DNA from: Bacteroidaceae bacterium
GTDB lineage: Bacteria > Bacteroidota > Bacteroidia > Bacteroidales > Bacteroidaceae
Direction of reading: 5' to 3'
Assembly: GCA_017554605.1 (NCBI GenBank)
Contig: JAFZIA010000061.1
Coordinates: forward strand, 1-42,089
Length of the DNA: 42,089 bases
This document shows, in pieces, positions 8,902 through 16,887 of the stretch. Every line of letters begins with the position of its first letter. The first letter of the stretch is position 1. A program made the translations under genes and the position numbers. Under the pieces are notes generated by a model. The model ran no database searches, was not told the origin of the DNA, and saw only the letters and a program-made list of their open reading frames with translations.

Positions 8902-9195
8902 ATGTACCGCAAATTCATTATAACCGACGACGGCACACTTCGTTTCGGCATAGTCTACCAGCACCGCGAACTGCTACAGATGGGAGAATGCTGCCCATAC
9001 GGCGGCGGATTATGGGAGCACGACAAAGAGCGTGGCGCAGTACTCCTCTATGGGCGTTCATTTGCATTCGGCACTCCCGACTTCGATGCTGTGCGTTATA
9101 TCGATTGGGAGAGCATAGGCATTGAGCCTTGCCCACTGTTGCACGTACAATCGAAGGATACGCTGCAACCTGTATGTTTGGGGCTATACAAATAA
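8902..9195 (+). CDS. Hypothetical protein, 97 aa
   Basis: I do not recognise this protein. It begins MYRKFIITDDGTLRFGIVYQ and appears to be a small soluble, mostly beta protein with repeated hydrophobic strands (RKFIITD, LRFGIVYQ, AVLLYGRSFAFG) and two Cys-Pro pairs (CCPYGGG and PCPLLH). There is no signal peptide or membrane segment. It has its own -7 promoter element 23 bp upstream, sits just after the terminator at 8806-8845, and is convergent with secDF. Codon use resembles its neighbours, which supports it being a real gene. Confidence 0.65.
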   Translation: MYRKFIITDDGTLRFGIVYQHRELLQMGECCPYGGGLWEHDKERGAVLLYGRSFAFGTPDFDAVRYIDWESIGIEPCPLLHVQSKDTLQPVCLGLYK

Positions 9196-9286
9196 GCAAA
9201 GGAAGGTGTAAAAAGCTATAATACAGTAACACCCACCCCAAGAATTGTCGACAGCTTCTTAAAGAAAAACTTTTCGGCAAGCCTTT

Positions 9287-9320
9287 AAAAACAACGATGC
9301 CCAGCTCACGCCGGGCATCG
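9287..9320 (-). terminator. Terminator of secDF
   Basis: Read on the minus strand, CGATGCCC and GGGCATCG (9313-9320 with 9295-9302) form a perfect 8-bp stem around a 10-base loop, followed by TTGTTTTT. It lies 30 bp after the secDF stop codon. The opposing 97-aa gene may use the same hairpin. Confidence 0.8.
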
Positions 9321-9349
9321 TCTATAATAATATGTCTTTTACATATTCA

Positions 9350-12298
9350 TTAGTTCTTGAGCTCCTTCTTTGCCAAGAACATATAAGCTGTGGGAGCTGC
9401 AATGAAGAGTGAAGAGAGTGTACCGAATACTACACCAAGAATCATTGCAAACGAGAAGCTACGGATACTGTCACCACCAAGGATAAAGATACAGAGCAAT
9501 ACAACCAATGTACTTACCGATGTATTGATGGTACGAGACAGTGTAGTGTTCAATGAGTCGTTAAACAAGTCGAACTTGTTACGCTTGGGATAGAGAGTTG
9601 TGAACTCGCGTACACGGTCAAATACAACAACCTTATCGTTGATAGAGTAACCAATAGCAGTAAGGATAGCACCAATGAATGTTTGGTCAATCTCAAGCGA
9701 CATAGGAAGAATACCCCAAAGCAATGAGTAGCAACCGAGAATCATCATAACGTCGCAAGTGAGCGCCACGATAGCACCAACGCTATATGCCACGTTGCGG
9801 AAACGTGCCAAGATGTAAAGGAATATTGCCACCAAAGCGAATGCAACCGACCAGATAGCGCTTGTCTTAATGTCGTCGGCAATGCTGGGACCTACCTTCT
9901 GTGAACTGATGATTGAACCACCCTCGCGGTTGTCGCGGTCGATGAATGTAGCAAGGTCGAGGTCTTTGCTCAACAGGCCACCCTTCATAAATGCGTTGTA
10001 GAGGAACTCCTCAATCTCGGCATCTACGTTCACAGCATCGTCGTTGATGCGGTAGTTTGTTGTCACACGGATTGTCTTCTTGTCGGTACCAAGAGCAATA
10101 GCCTGAACGTTATCCTCGGTAATAACCTCGCGCAGGAGTGTACGTACCTGCTCGGGTTCAACCTGCTGCTCGAACTGAACAACAAAGTTACGTCCACCGG
10201 TAAAGTCGATGCTCTGGCTAAGTCCACGTACAGCAAGCGAAACCACCATTACAGCAATGATTACACCAAAGACTGTGAAAGAGGTCTTCTTAGCCTTCAT
10301 AAAGTTGTAGTTGGTGTTAGCCATAAGGTTCTTCGACCAGCGTGTAACGAAGGTAAGGTTCTGCCACTTACCCTTATTCATAAAGTGCTCGTAAACAACA
10401 CGTGTAAGGAACACAGCTGTAAAGAACGAACATACAATACCTATTATAAGAGTGGTTGCAAATCCACGGATAGGACCTGTACCGAAGTAGAACAGAATAA
10501 TACCTGTTATTATTGATGTGAAGTTTGAGTCGAAGATAGCCGAGAATGCATTCTTGTAACCGTCGGCAAGTGCTGCACGCACCTGCTTGCCACCGTGTAG
10601 TTCCTCCTTGGCACGCTCATAGATAAGCACGTTTGCGTCCACAGCCATACCCAGTGTAAGCACGATACCAGCGATACCCGACATTGTCAAGGCAGCCTGG
10701 AACGATGCCAACACACCAAGAGTAAAGAAGAGGTTAATCAAGAGTGCTGCATTAGCAACTGCACCGGGGATAAGACCATAAATTGCGCACATATAGATCA
10801 TAAGCAGTACGAATGCCACTACGAATGACCAGATACCCTGCTGGATAGACTCCTGACCCAAAGAAGGACCAACGATGTCCTCGGATACGATACGTGCGGG
10901 AGCGGGCATCTTACCCGAACGGAGCACGTTTGCAAGGTCCTTTGTCTCCTCTATTGTAAAGCTACCTGTAATCTCAGAACGGCCACCAGTAATCTCGCCC
11001 ATTACATTGGGAGCACTGTAAACATAACCGTCGAGCACAACAGCGATACTGCGACCCACGTTGCTCTTTGTAAGTTGAGCCCAACGACGTGAACCATCGG
11101 TATTCATTGCCATTGTAACGCAGGGGTTACCGTACTGGTCGTATGAATCGGCAGCCTCAACAATTACGTCACCCTCGAGTGATGCACGACCGTTGCGCTG
11201 TGTAGTCTTTACTGCATAGAGCGAGTAGATATTGTTCTCGGCAGCCTTGTTCACTGCATCTACGCTCCAGAAGAGACGGAGGTCCTGGGGTAGTGCCTTC
11301 TTTGCCTCTGGTGTTGCGAAGAGAGCGTTGATAGCTGCTGTATCTGAATGGTGTGCTATACCTACAACACAATTCTGCATATTTCCCTGATTGGGCGAGA
11401 GAAGTGAGAAGAGAGGATTCTGCTTCTTCACAGCCTCGTTGTCGGTAGATGTTGCATCGCCCGAAAGAGCAGCGTCAAGGTCGACGTTTGACGAATCGGT
11501 TGCAGTTGCAGCAGTCTCTTCGGCAGGTTTCTCGGTTGCCTGTGCAACGGCTGCCAAGCTGCTGTTGAGCGATACCAATGCGGGAAGAACCTCGTTAGCG
11601 TTATATGTCTCCCAGAATTCGAGATTAGCCGAACCCTGGAGAAGCTTACGTACACGCTCGGGCTCCTTTACACCAGGAAGCTCAATCATAATGCGTCCCA
11701 TTGAACCCTCGAGAGTCTGAATGTTAGGCTGCACAACACCGAAACGGTCGATACGTGTACGCAACACGTTGAACGAGTTGTCGATAGCCGCCTGAACCTC
11801 CTCGCGGAGTACCTTCTCAACCTCGGCATCGGTCGATGTTGTAAACACCTTGTCCTTCATCTGCTGTGTAGCAAAGAGCACAGCCAAGCTGCTCTCGGGA
11901 GCGAGCTTCTTGTACTCCTTGATGAAGAGCGAGATAAAATCATCATTACTTGTTACCGCGAGTTTCTTGGCAGTAGCCAACGCCTCGTTGAAAGCAGCAT
12001 CGCTCTTATGTCCTGCAAGAGCCTTTACTACATCGGCAACAGAAACCTCCATAATCACGTTCATACCACCTTGAAGGTCGAGTCCGAGACCAATCTGCAT
12101 CTCGCGGCACTGCTTCAAAGAGTAGATACCAAGCCACACCTTTTCGTTCTGCATAGAATCCATATAGTGCTGAACGCCCTTAGGATCTTCGGCAGCCTTA
12201 CCATTGTGATAGCTTGTTGTAAAAGAGAATGAGAGGTAGAAAATGCACACTAACATCAGTAGCAGTGCAAATACTTTTACAAATCCTTTGTTTTGCAT
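9350..12298 (-). CDS. secDF: Protein translocase subunit SecDF (single-chain fusion)
   Basis: This is the proton-driven accessory of the Sec translocon, which pulls exported proteins across the inner membrane. At 982 aa it joins SecD (N-terminal half) and SecF (C-terminal half), as is usual in Bacteroidota. The SecD part shows GLGLDLQGGMNVIMEV near residue 73 and the periplasmic region, with an insert rich in Ala and Thr near 240-300. Its RND-type motifs are GIVLTLGMAVDANVLIYERA and RAALADGYKNAF. The SecF part shows SQSIDFTGGRNFVVQF, AILTAIGYSINDKVVVFDRV and RTINTSVSTL. It is monocistronic, with a long leader and its own terminator. Confidence 0.97.
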   Translation of the reverse strand: MQNKGFVKVFALLLMLVCIFYLSFSFTTSYHNGKAAEDPKGVQHYMDSMQNEKVWLGIYSLKQCREMQIGLGLDLQGGMNVIMEVSVADVVKALAGHKSDAAFNEALATAKKLAVTSNDDFISLFIKEYKKLAPESSLAVLFATQQMKDKVFTTSTDAEVEKVLREEVQAAIDNSFNVLRTRIDRFGVVQPNIQTLEGSMGRIMIELPGVKEPERVRKLLQGSANLEFWETYNANEVLPALVSLNSSLAAVAQATEKPAEETAATATDSSNVDLDAALSGDATSTDNEAVKKQNPLFSLLSPNQGNMQNCVVGIAHHSDTAAINALFATPEAKKALPQDLRLFWSVDAVNKAAENNIYSLYAVKTTQRNGRASLEGDVIVEAADSYDQYGNPCVTMAMNTDGSRRWAQLTKSNVGRSIAVVLDGYVYSAPNVMGEITGGRSEITGSFTIEETKDLANVLRSGKMPAPARIVSEDIVGPSLGQESIQQGIWSFVVAFVLLMIYMCAIYGLIPGAVANAALLINLFFTLGVLASFQAALTMSGIAGIVLTLGMAVDANVLIYERAKEELHGGKQVRAALADGYKNAFSAIFDSNFTSIITGIILFYFGTGPIRGFATTLIIGIVCSFFTAVFLTRVVYEHFMNKGKWQNLTFVTRWSKNLMANTNYNFMKAKKTSFTVFGVIIAVMVVSLAVRGLSQSIDFTGGRNFVVQFEQQVEPEQVRTLLREVITEDNVQAIALGTDKKTIRVTTNYRINDDAVNVDAEIEEFLYNAFMKGGLLSKDLDLATFIDRDNREGGSIISSQKVGPSIADDIKTSAIWSVAFALVAIFLYILARFRNVAYSVGAIVALTCDVMMILGCYSLLWGILPMSLEIDQTFIGAILTAIGYSINDKVVVFDRVREFTTLYPKRNKFDLFNDSLNTTLSRTINTSVSTLVVLLCIFILGGDSIRSFSFAMILGVVFGTLSSLFIAAPTAYMFLAKKELKN

Positions 12299-12500
12299 TT
12301 TTAAAAATTTTAATTATTTAGTTTGTCGTTTATTTCCATAATTCAGCGTCGACAGTCTCTTCGCTCTGCCAACTTATCAATACTCAGGTTGATTTTCTCT
12401 TTCGACAGACAACTTACCCTAATCGAGTAACTTTCTATTTGTAAAATAGAAAACGTCGCTAAAACCAACATTCATAAATTGATACAATACCAAAAGTTTG
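12299..12500 (-). other. Untranslated leader of secDF, about 195 nt
   Basis: The only -7 element found for secDF is at 12501-12508, so its transcript would start near 12494 and carry roughly 195 untranslated bases. The stretch contains no convincing ORF. It contains a short hairpin, CTATTT-TAC-AAATAG type (around 12434-12448), and two near repeats of TCGACAG (around 12348 and 12412). No known riboswitch fold was recognised. Confidence 0.4.
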
Positions 12501-12523
12501 CAAATATAGCTTTTTTTTCTCAA
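12501..12523 (-). promoter_or_regulatory. Promoter of secDF
   Basis: On the minus strand TATATTTG (12501-12508) is a full match to TAnnTTTG. TTG (12521-12523) lies 12 bases upstream of it; TTTG at 12524-12527 is slightly further. Confidence 0.55.
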
Positions 12524-12616
12524 CAAACAGCATTTTATGCGCTTTTTTCTTTATAACAATTGGGTTAACGTGCAAAAAAGCAGCAAAATAAGAGCAAACA
12601 GAAGTCTTAAGGAGAC

Positions 12617-12643
12617 AAAAAAAAGCAACCCGCGCGGGGTTGC
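12617..12643 (-). terminator. Terminator of the rhomboid gene pair
   Basis: Read on the minus strand, GCAACCC and GGGTTGC (12637-12643 with 12625-12631) form a 7-bp G+C-rich stem followed by eight T. It lies about 45 bp after the stop of the downstream rhomboid gene. Confidence 0.85.
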
Positions 12644-12686
12644 CTATCCATATTGACATTTTCCTGAAAAAACAGTCATACACCTA

Positions 12687-13607
12687 TCATTTGTGCGATG
12701 CATCGTAGAGACGGCGCTTCTCCTCATCGGTCAGTGCCGAATAGCCGCCCTTGCTAAGCTTCTCGAGGATACGGTCAATCTCGTCGTTTTTCTCCTTTTT
12801 GCGCGAATTGAACTCATAGTCGTCCTCTCGCTCCGACTTTTTACGGGGCTTTACTATACGCGGACCAGGCTTGCGGCTCTTGTACCACTCGATTACCCTG
12901 TCCCACAAACTAACCAGAACAGCGCTGACTGCATTTATGGGCGTAGTAACATCGCGTCCCTTGTTGAGCATCACTGCAAAAAGCCAACCAGCCAACGCAC
13001 CGCCAAGATGAGCGATATTGCCTCCAGCATTGTCGGAACTCACAAGCAAAAGGGATATTACAACCGTCGCTATGGCAAGTGTCGAGAGCTTTACAGCACC
13101 GAAGAGCATAAGATTTACCGTGTAATTGGGGCTGCGCACAGCCGAAGCAACGACCACCGCCAGCACAGCCGCCGATGCTCCAACAAGACAGCTACCCTCG
13201 GTACGTCCCTCGAAAAACGGGAAAACATTATAGGCCAACACAAAAAAGAGACCGCCCACAATGCCACCCAATATATAAGCGCCTATAAAATGCCGTGTCG
13301 AATAGAACGTAATAAAGATACGACCAAAGACATATAGCGCCAGCATATTCCACAGCAGATGCATAAAGCCCGCGTGCATAAACATATAAGTGACAATGCT
13401 CCACGGTTGCATAATGAGCCTTGCTGCATCGGCCGGCAGACGGAATATAGAAACAAAGCCATCGGCAAAACCTGTGGCATTGAACAATGTAGCAACCACG
13501 CCTATGAGCGCAAACAGCACATACACAGCAACAGTTGCATAAATATATTTGCCAACGATATTCTCGTCGCAGAATCTCTGATACAAATCCTTAATAATAC
13601 GGGCCAT
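12687..13607 (-). CDS. Rhomboid-family intramembrane serine protease with C-terminal tail
   Basis: This integral membrane protein of 306 aa is predicted to cut single-pass membrane proteins within the membrane. The rhomboid core has MFMHAGFMHLLWNMLALYVF (the HxxxN oxyanion region), the catalytic Ser in LVGASAAVLA, and the catalytic His in NIAHLGGALAG. After the last membrane helix there is a basic, charged cytoplasmic linker (KPGPRIVKPRKKSERED) and a conserved tail, IDRILEKLSKGGYSALTDEE, seen in Bacteroidales rhomboids. It overlaps the upstream rhomboid gene by 17 bp. It is the more divergent of the two, with GASA instead of GASG at the active site. Confidence 0.9.
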   Translation of the reverse strand: MARIIKDLYQRFCDENIVGKYIYATVAVYVLFALIGVVATLFNATGFADGFVSIFRLPADAARLIMQPWSIVTYMFMHAGFMHLLWNMLALYVFGRIFITFYSTRHFIGAYILGGIVGGLFFVLAYNVFPFFEGRTEGSCLVGASAAVLAVVVASAVRSPNYTVNLMLFGAVKLSTLAIATVVISLLLVSSDNAGGNIAHLGGALAGWLFAVMLNKGRDVTTPINAVSAVLVSLWDRVIEWYKSRKPGPRIVKPRKKSEREDDYEFNSRKKEKNDEIDRILEKLSKGGYSALTDEEKRRLYDASHK

Positions 13608-14274
13608 TTATCTCTCCTTTCTTACGCCAATACAAAATCATAATCAATCCAAACAGCATTCCTCCAAGATGGGCAAAATGCGCCACATTGTCGCCAGCCC
13701 TGTTACTTATTCCCGACAGCAACTCCAATGCTCCAAATATAAGCACGAAGTACTTAGCCTTGATGGGAAACGGAAAAGGTATGACAAACATACGTTCATT
13801 GGGGAAAGTCATTGCAAATGCAAGCAACATTCCATACACTGCCCCCGAAGCACCAACAGTTACCCACAGATTAAGATACTGTGCCATCGGAACAACAACC
13901 CCAGCGCCCAAATTGACACCCGAATACATAGACAATTGGGTCTCGTAGTATATAAACTGCACAACCTCTTGAATGAGTCCCGCACCAATTCCAGTAACCA
14001 TATAGAATGCAAGGAAACGCTTGGGACCCCACACACTCTCGAGTACACGGCCGAACATAAACAATGCGAACATATTGAAGAACAGATGCATAAAGTCTCC
14101 GTGCATAAACATATATGTCACAATTTGCAACGGCTTGAAGTCATCGGCTATAAAAAGATGCAGACCCAGATACTCATTGAGGTCGATGCCACATTTCCCT
14201 GCTGCCAATTCGGCAAGAAACATAAGCACATTTATGTACAGCAGATTTTTCGTTACTACCGGTAATTCTCTCAT
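13591..14274 (-). CDS. Rhomboid-family intramembrane serine protease, short form
   Basis: This 227-aa membrane protein has six predicted helices. It shows the HGDFMHLFFNMFALFMFGR motif, the catalytic Ser in VGASGAVYGML, and the catalytic His in VAHFAHLGGMLFG. It is the first gene of the pair and is preceded by a TATCTTCG element about 30 bp upstream. Its stop overlaps the start of the second rhomboid by 17 bp, implying translational coupling. The two proteins are clearly homologous, so a tandem duplication followed by divergence is likely, with only the second copy carrying a cytoplasmic tail. Substrates are unknown. Confidence 0.92.
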   Translation of the reverse strand: MRELPVVTKNLLYINVLMFLAELAAGKCGIDLNEYLGLHLFIADDFKPLQIVTYMFMHGDFMHLFFNMFALFMFGRVLESVWGPKRFLAFYMVTGIGAGLIQEVVQFIYYETQLSMYSGVNLGAGVVVPMAQYLNLWVTVGASGAVYGMLLAFAMTFPNERMFVIPFPFPIKAKYFVLIFGALELLSGISNRAGDNVAHFAHLGGMLFGLIMILYWRKKGEINGPYY

Positions 14275-14303
14275 AAAATCACAGAATCAATAATTTCAAA
14301 GTG

Positions 14304-14326
14304 CGAAGATAGTGCAAATTACACAA
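14304..14326 (-). promoter_or_regulatory. Promoter of the rhomboid operon
   Basis: TATCTTCG on the minus strand (14304-14311), with TTG (14324-14326) 12 bases upstream. It is divergent from the argS promoter about 90 bp away. Confidence 0.5.
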
Positions 14327-14397
14327 TTTTCAGTTAAACAGACCTGTGCTTTTTCTATTTTTTAGGAATAATAAACAAAAAAACCATATATATTTTG

Positions 14398-14405
14398 TAT
14401 CTTCG
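14398..14405 (+). promoter_or_regulatory. -7 promoter element of argS
   Basis: TATCTTCG lies 42 bp before the argS ATG, in an A+T-rich region. No convincing -33 TTTG is seen at the usual distance. Confidence 0.5.
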
Positions 14406-14446
14406 CAGCAAAATATGCACAACTATCGCAAACAAACATCAGAACT

Positions 14447-16240
14447 ATGAATATAGAAACTATTATCACAGAGAGCATCGTAGCAGCAATAAAAGAGCTC
14501 TACGGCGAGGAGATGGCAGCAAGTACAATACAGCTGCAAAAAACACGCAAGGAATTTGAGGGAGATTTCACATACGTTGTATTCCCCCTTCTCAAAATAT
14601 CAAAGAAACGTCCCGAAGAGACAGCACAGGAGCTTGGCGCACTGCTCGCCGAGAAACAGCCTCTTGTGGCATCGTTCAACGTAGTCAAGGGATTCCTCAA
14701 TATCCTCATAGCACCCTCATACTGGATAGACCTCCTGAAGAACATCGACACAAAGGAGCAGTGGGGTATCACCGGGGCAACCGAAAATTCCCCCCTCGTG
14801 ATGGTGGAGTACTCATCGCCCAACACCAACAAACCCCTGCACTTGGGACATATCCGCAACAACCTGCTGGGCTATGCACTGTCCAACATCATTGCAGCAA
14901 ACGGCAACAAGGTCGTAAAGACAAACATCGTCAACGACCGCGGCATTCACATCTGCAAGTCTATGCTCGCCTGGCAGAAGTGGGGCAACGGTGAGACACC
15001 CGCATCGAGCGGCAAGAAGGGCGACCACCTCATCGGCGACTACTACGTGGCATTCGACAAGCACTACAAGGCCGAGCTCTCGGAGCTTATGGCAGGCGGA
15101 ATGAGCAAGGAGGAAGCCGAGGCAGCATCGCCCCTTATGGCCGAGGCACGCGAGATGCTCGTAAAATGGGAAGCCGGCGACAAGGAGGTACGCGCCCTTT
15201 GGGAGCAGATGAACAACTGGGTCTACGAGGGCTTCGACGAGACATACAAGCGTCTGGGTGTAGACTTTGACAAGATTTACTACGAGAGCGACACATACCT
15301 CGTGGGCAAGGAGACAGTGCTGGGCGGCCTTGAGAAAGGCGTGTTCTACCGTCGTCCCGACGAATCGGTGTGGGCCGACCTCAGCGGTGACGGACTCGAC
15401 GAGAAGCTGTTGCTGCGCAGCGACGGCACATCGGTATATATGACACAGGACATTGGTACTGCGCAGTTGCGCTTCCGCGACTATGCCATCGACAAGATGG
15501 TGTACGTGGTGGGCAACGAGCAGAACTACCACTTCCAGGTACTCTCGCTGCTGCTCGACAAGCTGGGCTTTGCGTGGGGCAAGGACCTTGTACACTTCTC
15601 ATACGGAATGGTTGAGCTCCCCGAGGGCAAGATGAAGAGCCGCGAGGGAACAGTTGTAGATGCCGACGACCTTATGGACGAGATGATTGCAACCGCACGC
15701 GAGACATCGGAGGAGCTTGGCAGCAAGCTCGACGGACTCACCCCCGAAGAGACAGCCGACATTTACCGCATCATAGGACTCGGAGCGCTCAAATACTTTA
15801 TGCTCAAGGTAGATGCGCGCAAGAATATGCTCTTCAACCCCAAAGAGTCCATCGACTTCAACGGCAACACAGGTCCTTTCATACAGTACACCTACGCACG
15901 CACACGCTCAATCGAGCGCAAGGCGGCCGACGCAGGCATCATAGTAGACGGCGCAGCAGCCCCCGCAGCCATAAGCGAGAAGGAGTGCTCTATAATAAGA
16001 CTCCTCAACCAGTTCCCCGCAGTGGTACGTCAGGCCGGAACCGACTACTCGCCCTCGGGCATTGCCAACTACGCCTACGAGCTCGCCAAGGAGTACAACC
16101 AGTTCTACCACGACTTCAGCATTCTGCGCGAGGAGAATGCCGAAGCAAAGGCCTTCCGCATACTGCTCACACGCAATGTGGGTAAAGTGATAAAGACCGC
16201 AATGAGCCTTCTGGGCATAGAGGTTCCCGAGAGAATGTAA
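14447..16240 (+). CDS. argS: Arginyl-tRNA synthetase
   Basis: It charges tRNA-Arg. This class I synthetase of 597 aa has an N-terminal ArgRS domain at about 1-110 (tRNA D-loop recognition), the HIGH-type motif within SSPNTNKPLHLGHIRN (residues 124-139), a catalytic insert, a KMKSREG motif (KMSKS equivalent) after FSYGMVELPEG, and a C-terminal anticodon-binding DALR domain ending in AMSLLGIEVPERM. Its length is typical. The ATG at 14447 gives the expected N-terminus. The RNase H gene starts 10 bp after the stop. Confidence 0.97.
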   Translation: MNIETIITESIVAAIKELYGEEMAASTIQLQKTRKEFEGDFTYVVFPLLKISKKRPEETAQELGALLAEKQPLVASFNVVKGFLNILIAPSYWIDLLKNIDTKEQWGITGATENSPLVMVEYSSPNTNKPLHLGHIRNNLLGYALSNIIAANGNKVVKTNIVNDRGIHICKSMLAWQKWGNGETPASSGKKGDHLIGDYYVAFDKHYKAELSELMAGGMSKEEAEAASPLMAEAREMLVKWEAGDKEVRALWEQMNNWVYEGFDETYKRLGVDFDKIYYESDTYLVGKETVLGGLEKGVFYRRPDESVWADLSGDGLDEKLLLRSDGTSVYMTQDIGTAQLRFRDYAIDKMVYVVGNEQNYHFQVLSLLLDKLGFAWGKDLVHFSYGMVELPEGKMKSREGTVVDADDLMDEMIATARETSEELGSKLDGLTPEETADIYRIIGLGALKYFMLKVDARKNMLFNPKESIDFNGNTGPFIQYTYARTRSIERKAADAGIIVDGAAAPAAISEKECSIIRLLNQFPAVVRQAGTDYSPSGIANYAYELAKEYNQFYHDFSILREENAEAKAFRILLTRNVGKVIKTAMSLLGIEVPERM

Positions 16241-16250
16241 TACACCGGAT

Positions 16251-16880
16251 ATGGGCAAACAGCGATACTACGTTGTGTGGAACGGCCTTGTCCCGGGTGT
16301 CTACCGCTCTTGGGAAGAGTGCCAGGCACAGATAAAAGGAGTGGAGAAAGCCTTGTACAAGTCTTTCTCTACCCTTGCCGAAGCAGAACGTGCCTACGCC
16401 TCTTCGCCATACGAATATATAGGTGCAAAGGCCAAGGAGAAGCAGGCTGCGGCAATGCCGCAGGAACTGCCGCACAGCATAGAGCTGAACGCCATTGCCG
16501 TAGATGCCGCCTGCAGCGGCAACCCCGGACAGATGGAATATCGGGGAGTGTACGTGGGAAGCGGCACACAGATATTCCACTTCGGGCCCACCTACGGCAC
16601 AAACAACATAGGCGAGTTCCTGGCAATAGTGCACGCACTTGCACTGTTGCAGCAGAAGAACAGCAATCTGCCCATATACAGCGACAGCAGAAACGCGCTG
16701 CTGTGGGTGAAACAGAAAAAGTGCAAGACAAAATTGCCACGCGACGCCCGTACCGAAGAGCTGTTCAAGCTCATAGAACGGGCCGAACGATGGCTGCAGA
16801 CACACACATACACCAACCGCCTGATGAAATGGGAGACAGCCCAATGGGGCGAGATTCCAGCCGACTTCGGGCGCAAATAG
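16251..16880 (+). CDS. Ribonuclease H with N-terminal viroplasmin (hybrid-binding) domain
   Basis: It degrades the RNA strand of RNA-DNA hybrids. The 209-aa protein starts with a caulimovirus viroplasmin-like domain (residues about 4-50; YYVVWNGLVPGVYRSWEECQ), like the hybrid-binding domain of eukaryotic RNase H1. It is followed by an RNase H fold with acidic residues in AVDAACSGNPG, NNIGEFLAIVHAL and YSDSRNALLWV, and a final Asp in IPADFGRK, which could complete the DEDD set. The segment between argS and the envelope cluster is compact (10 bp before, 7 bp after), so it may be co-transcribed with both. Confidence 0.88.
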   Translation: MGKQRYYVVWNGLVPGVYRSWEECQAQIKGVEKALYKSFSTLAEAERAYASSPYEYIGAKAKEKQAAAMPQELPHSIELNAIAVDAACSGNPGQMEYRGVYVGSGTQIFHFGPTYGTNNIGEFLAIVHALALLQQKNSNLPIYSDSRNALLWVKQKKCKTKLPRDARTEELFKLIERAERWLQTHTYTNRLMKWETAQWGEIPADFGRK

Positions 16881-16887
16881 GGCGCTT

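Noticed and set aside
12459..12683. 74-aa minus-strand ORF between the rhomboid pair and secDF
   Set aside because: It runs through the rhomboid terminator and the secDF promoter region; no homology pattern is visible.
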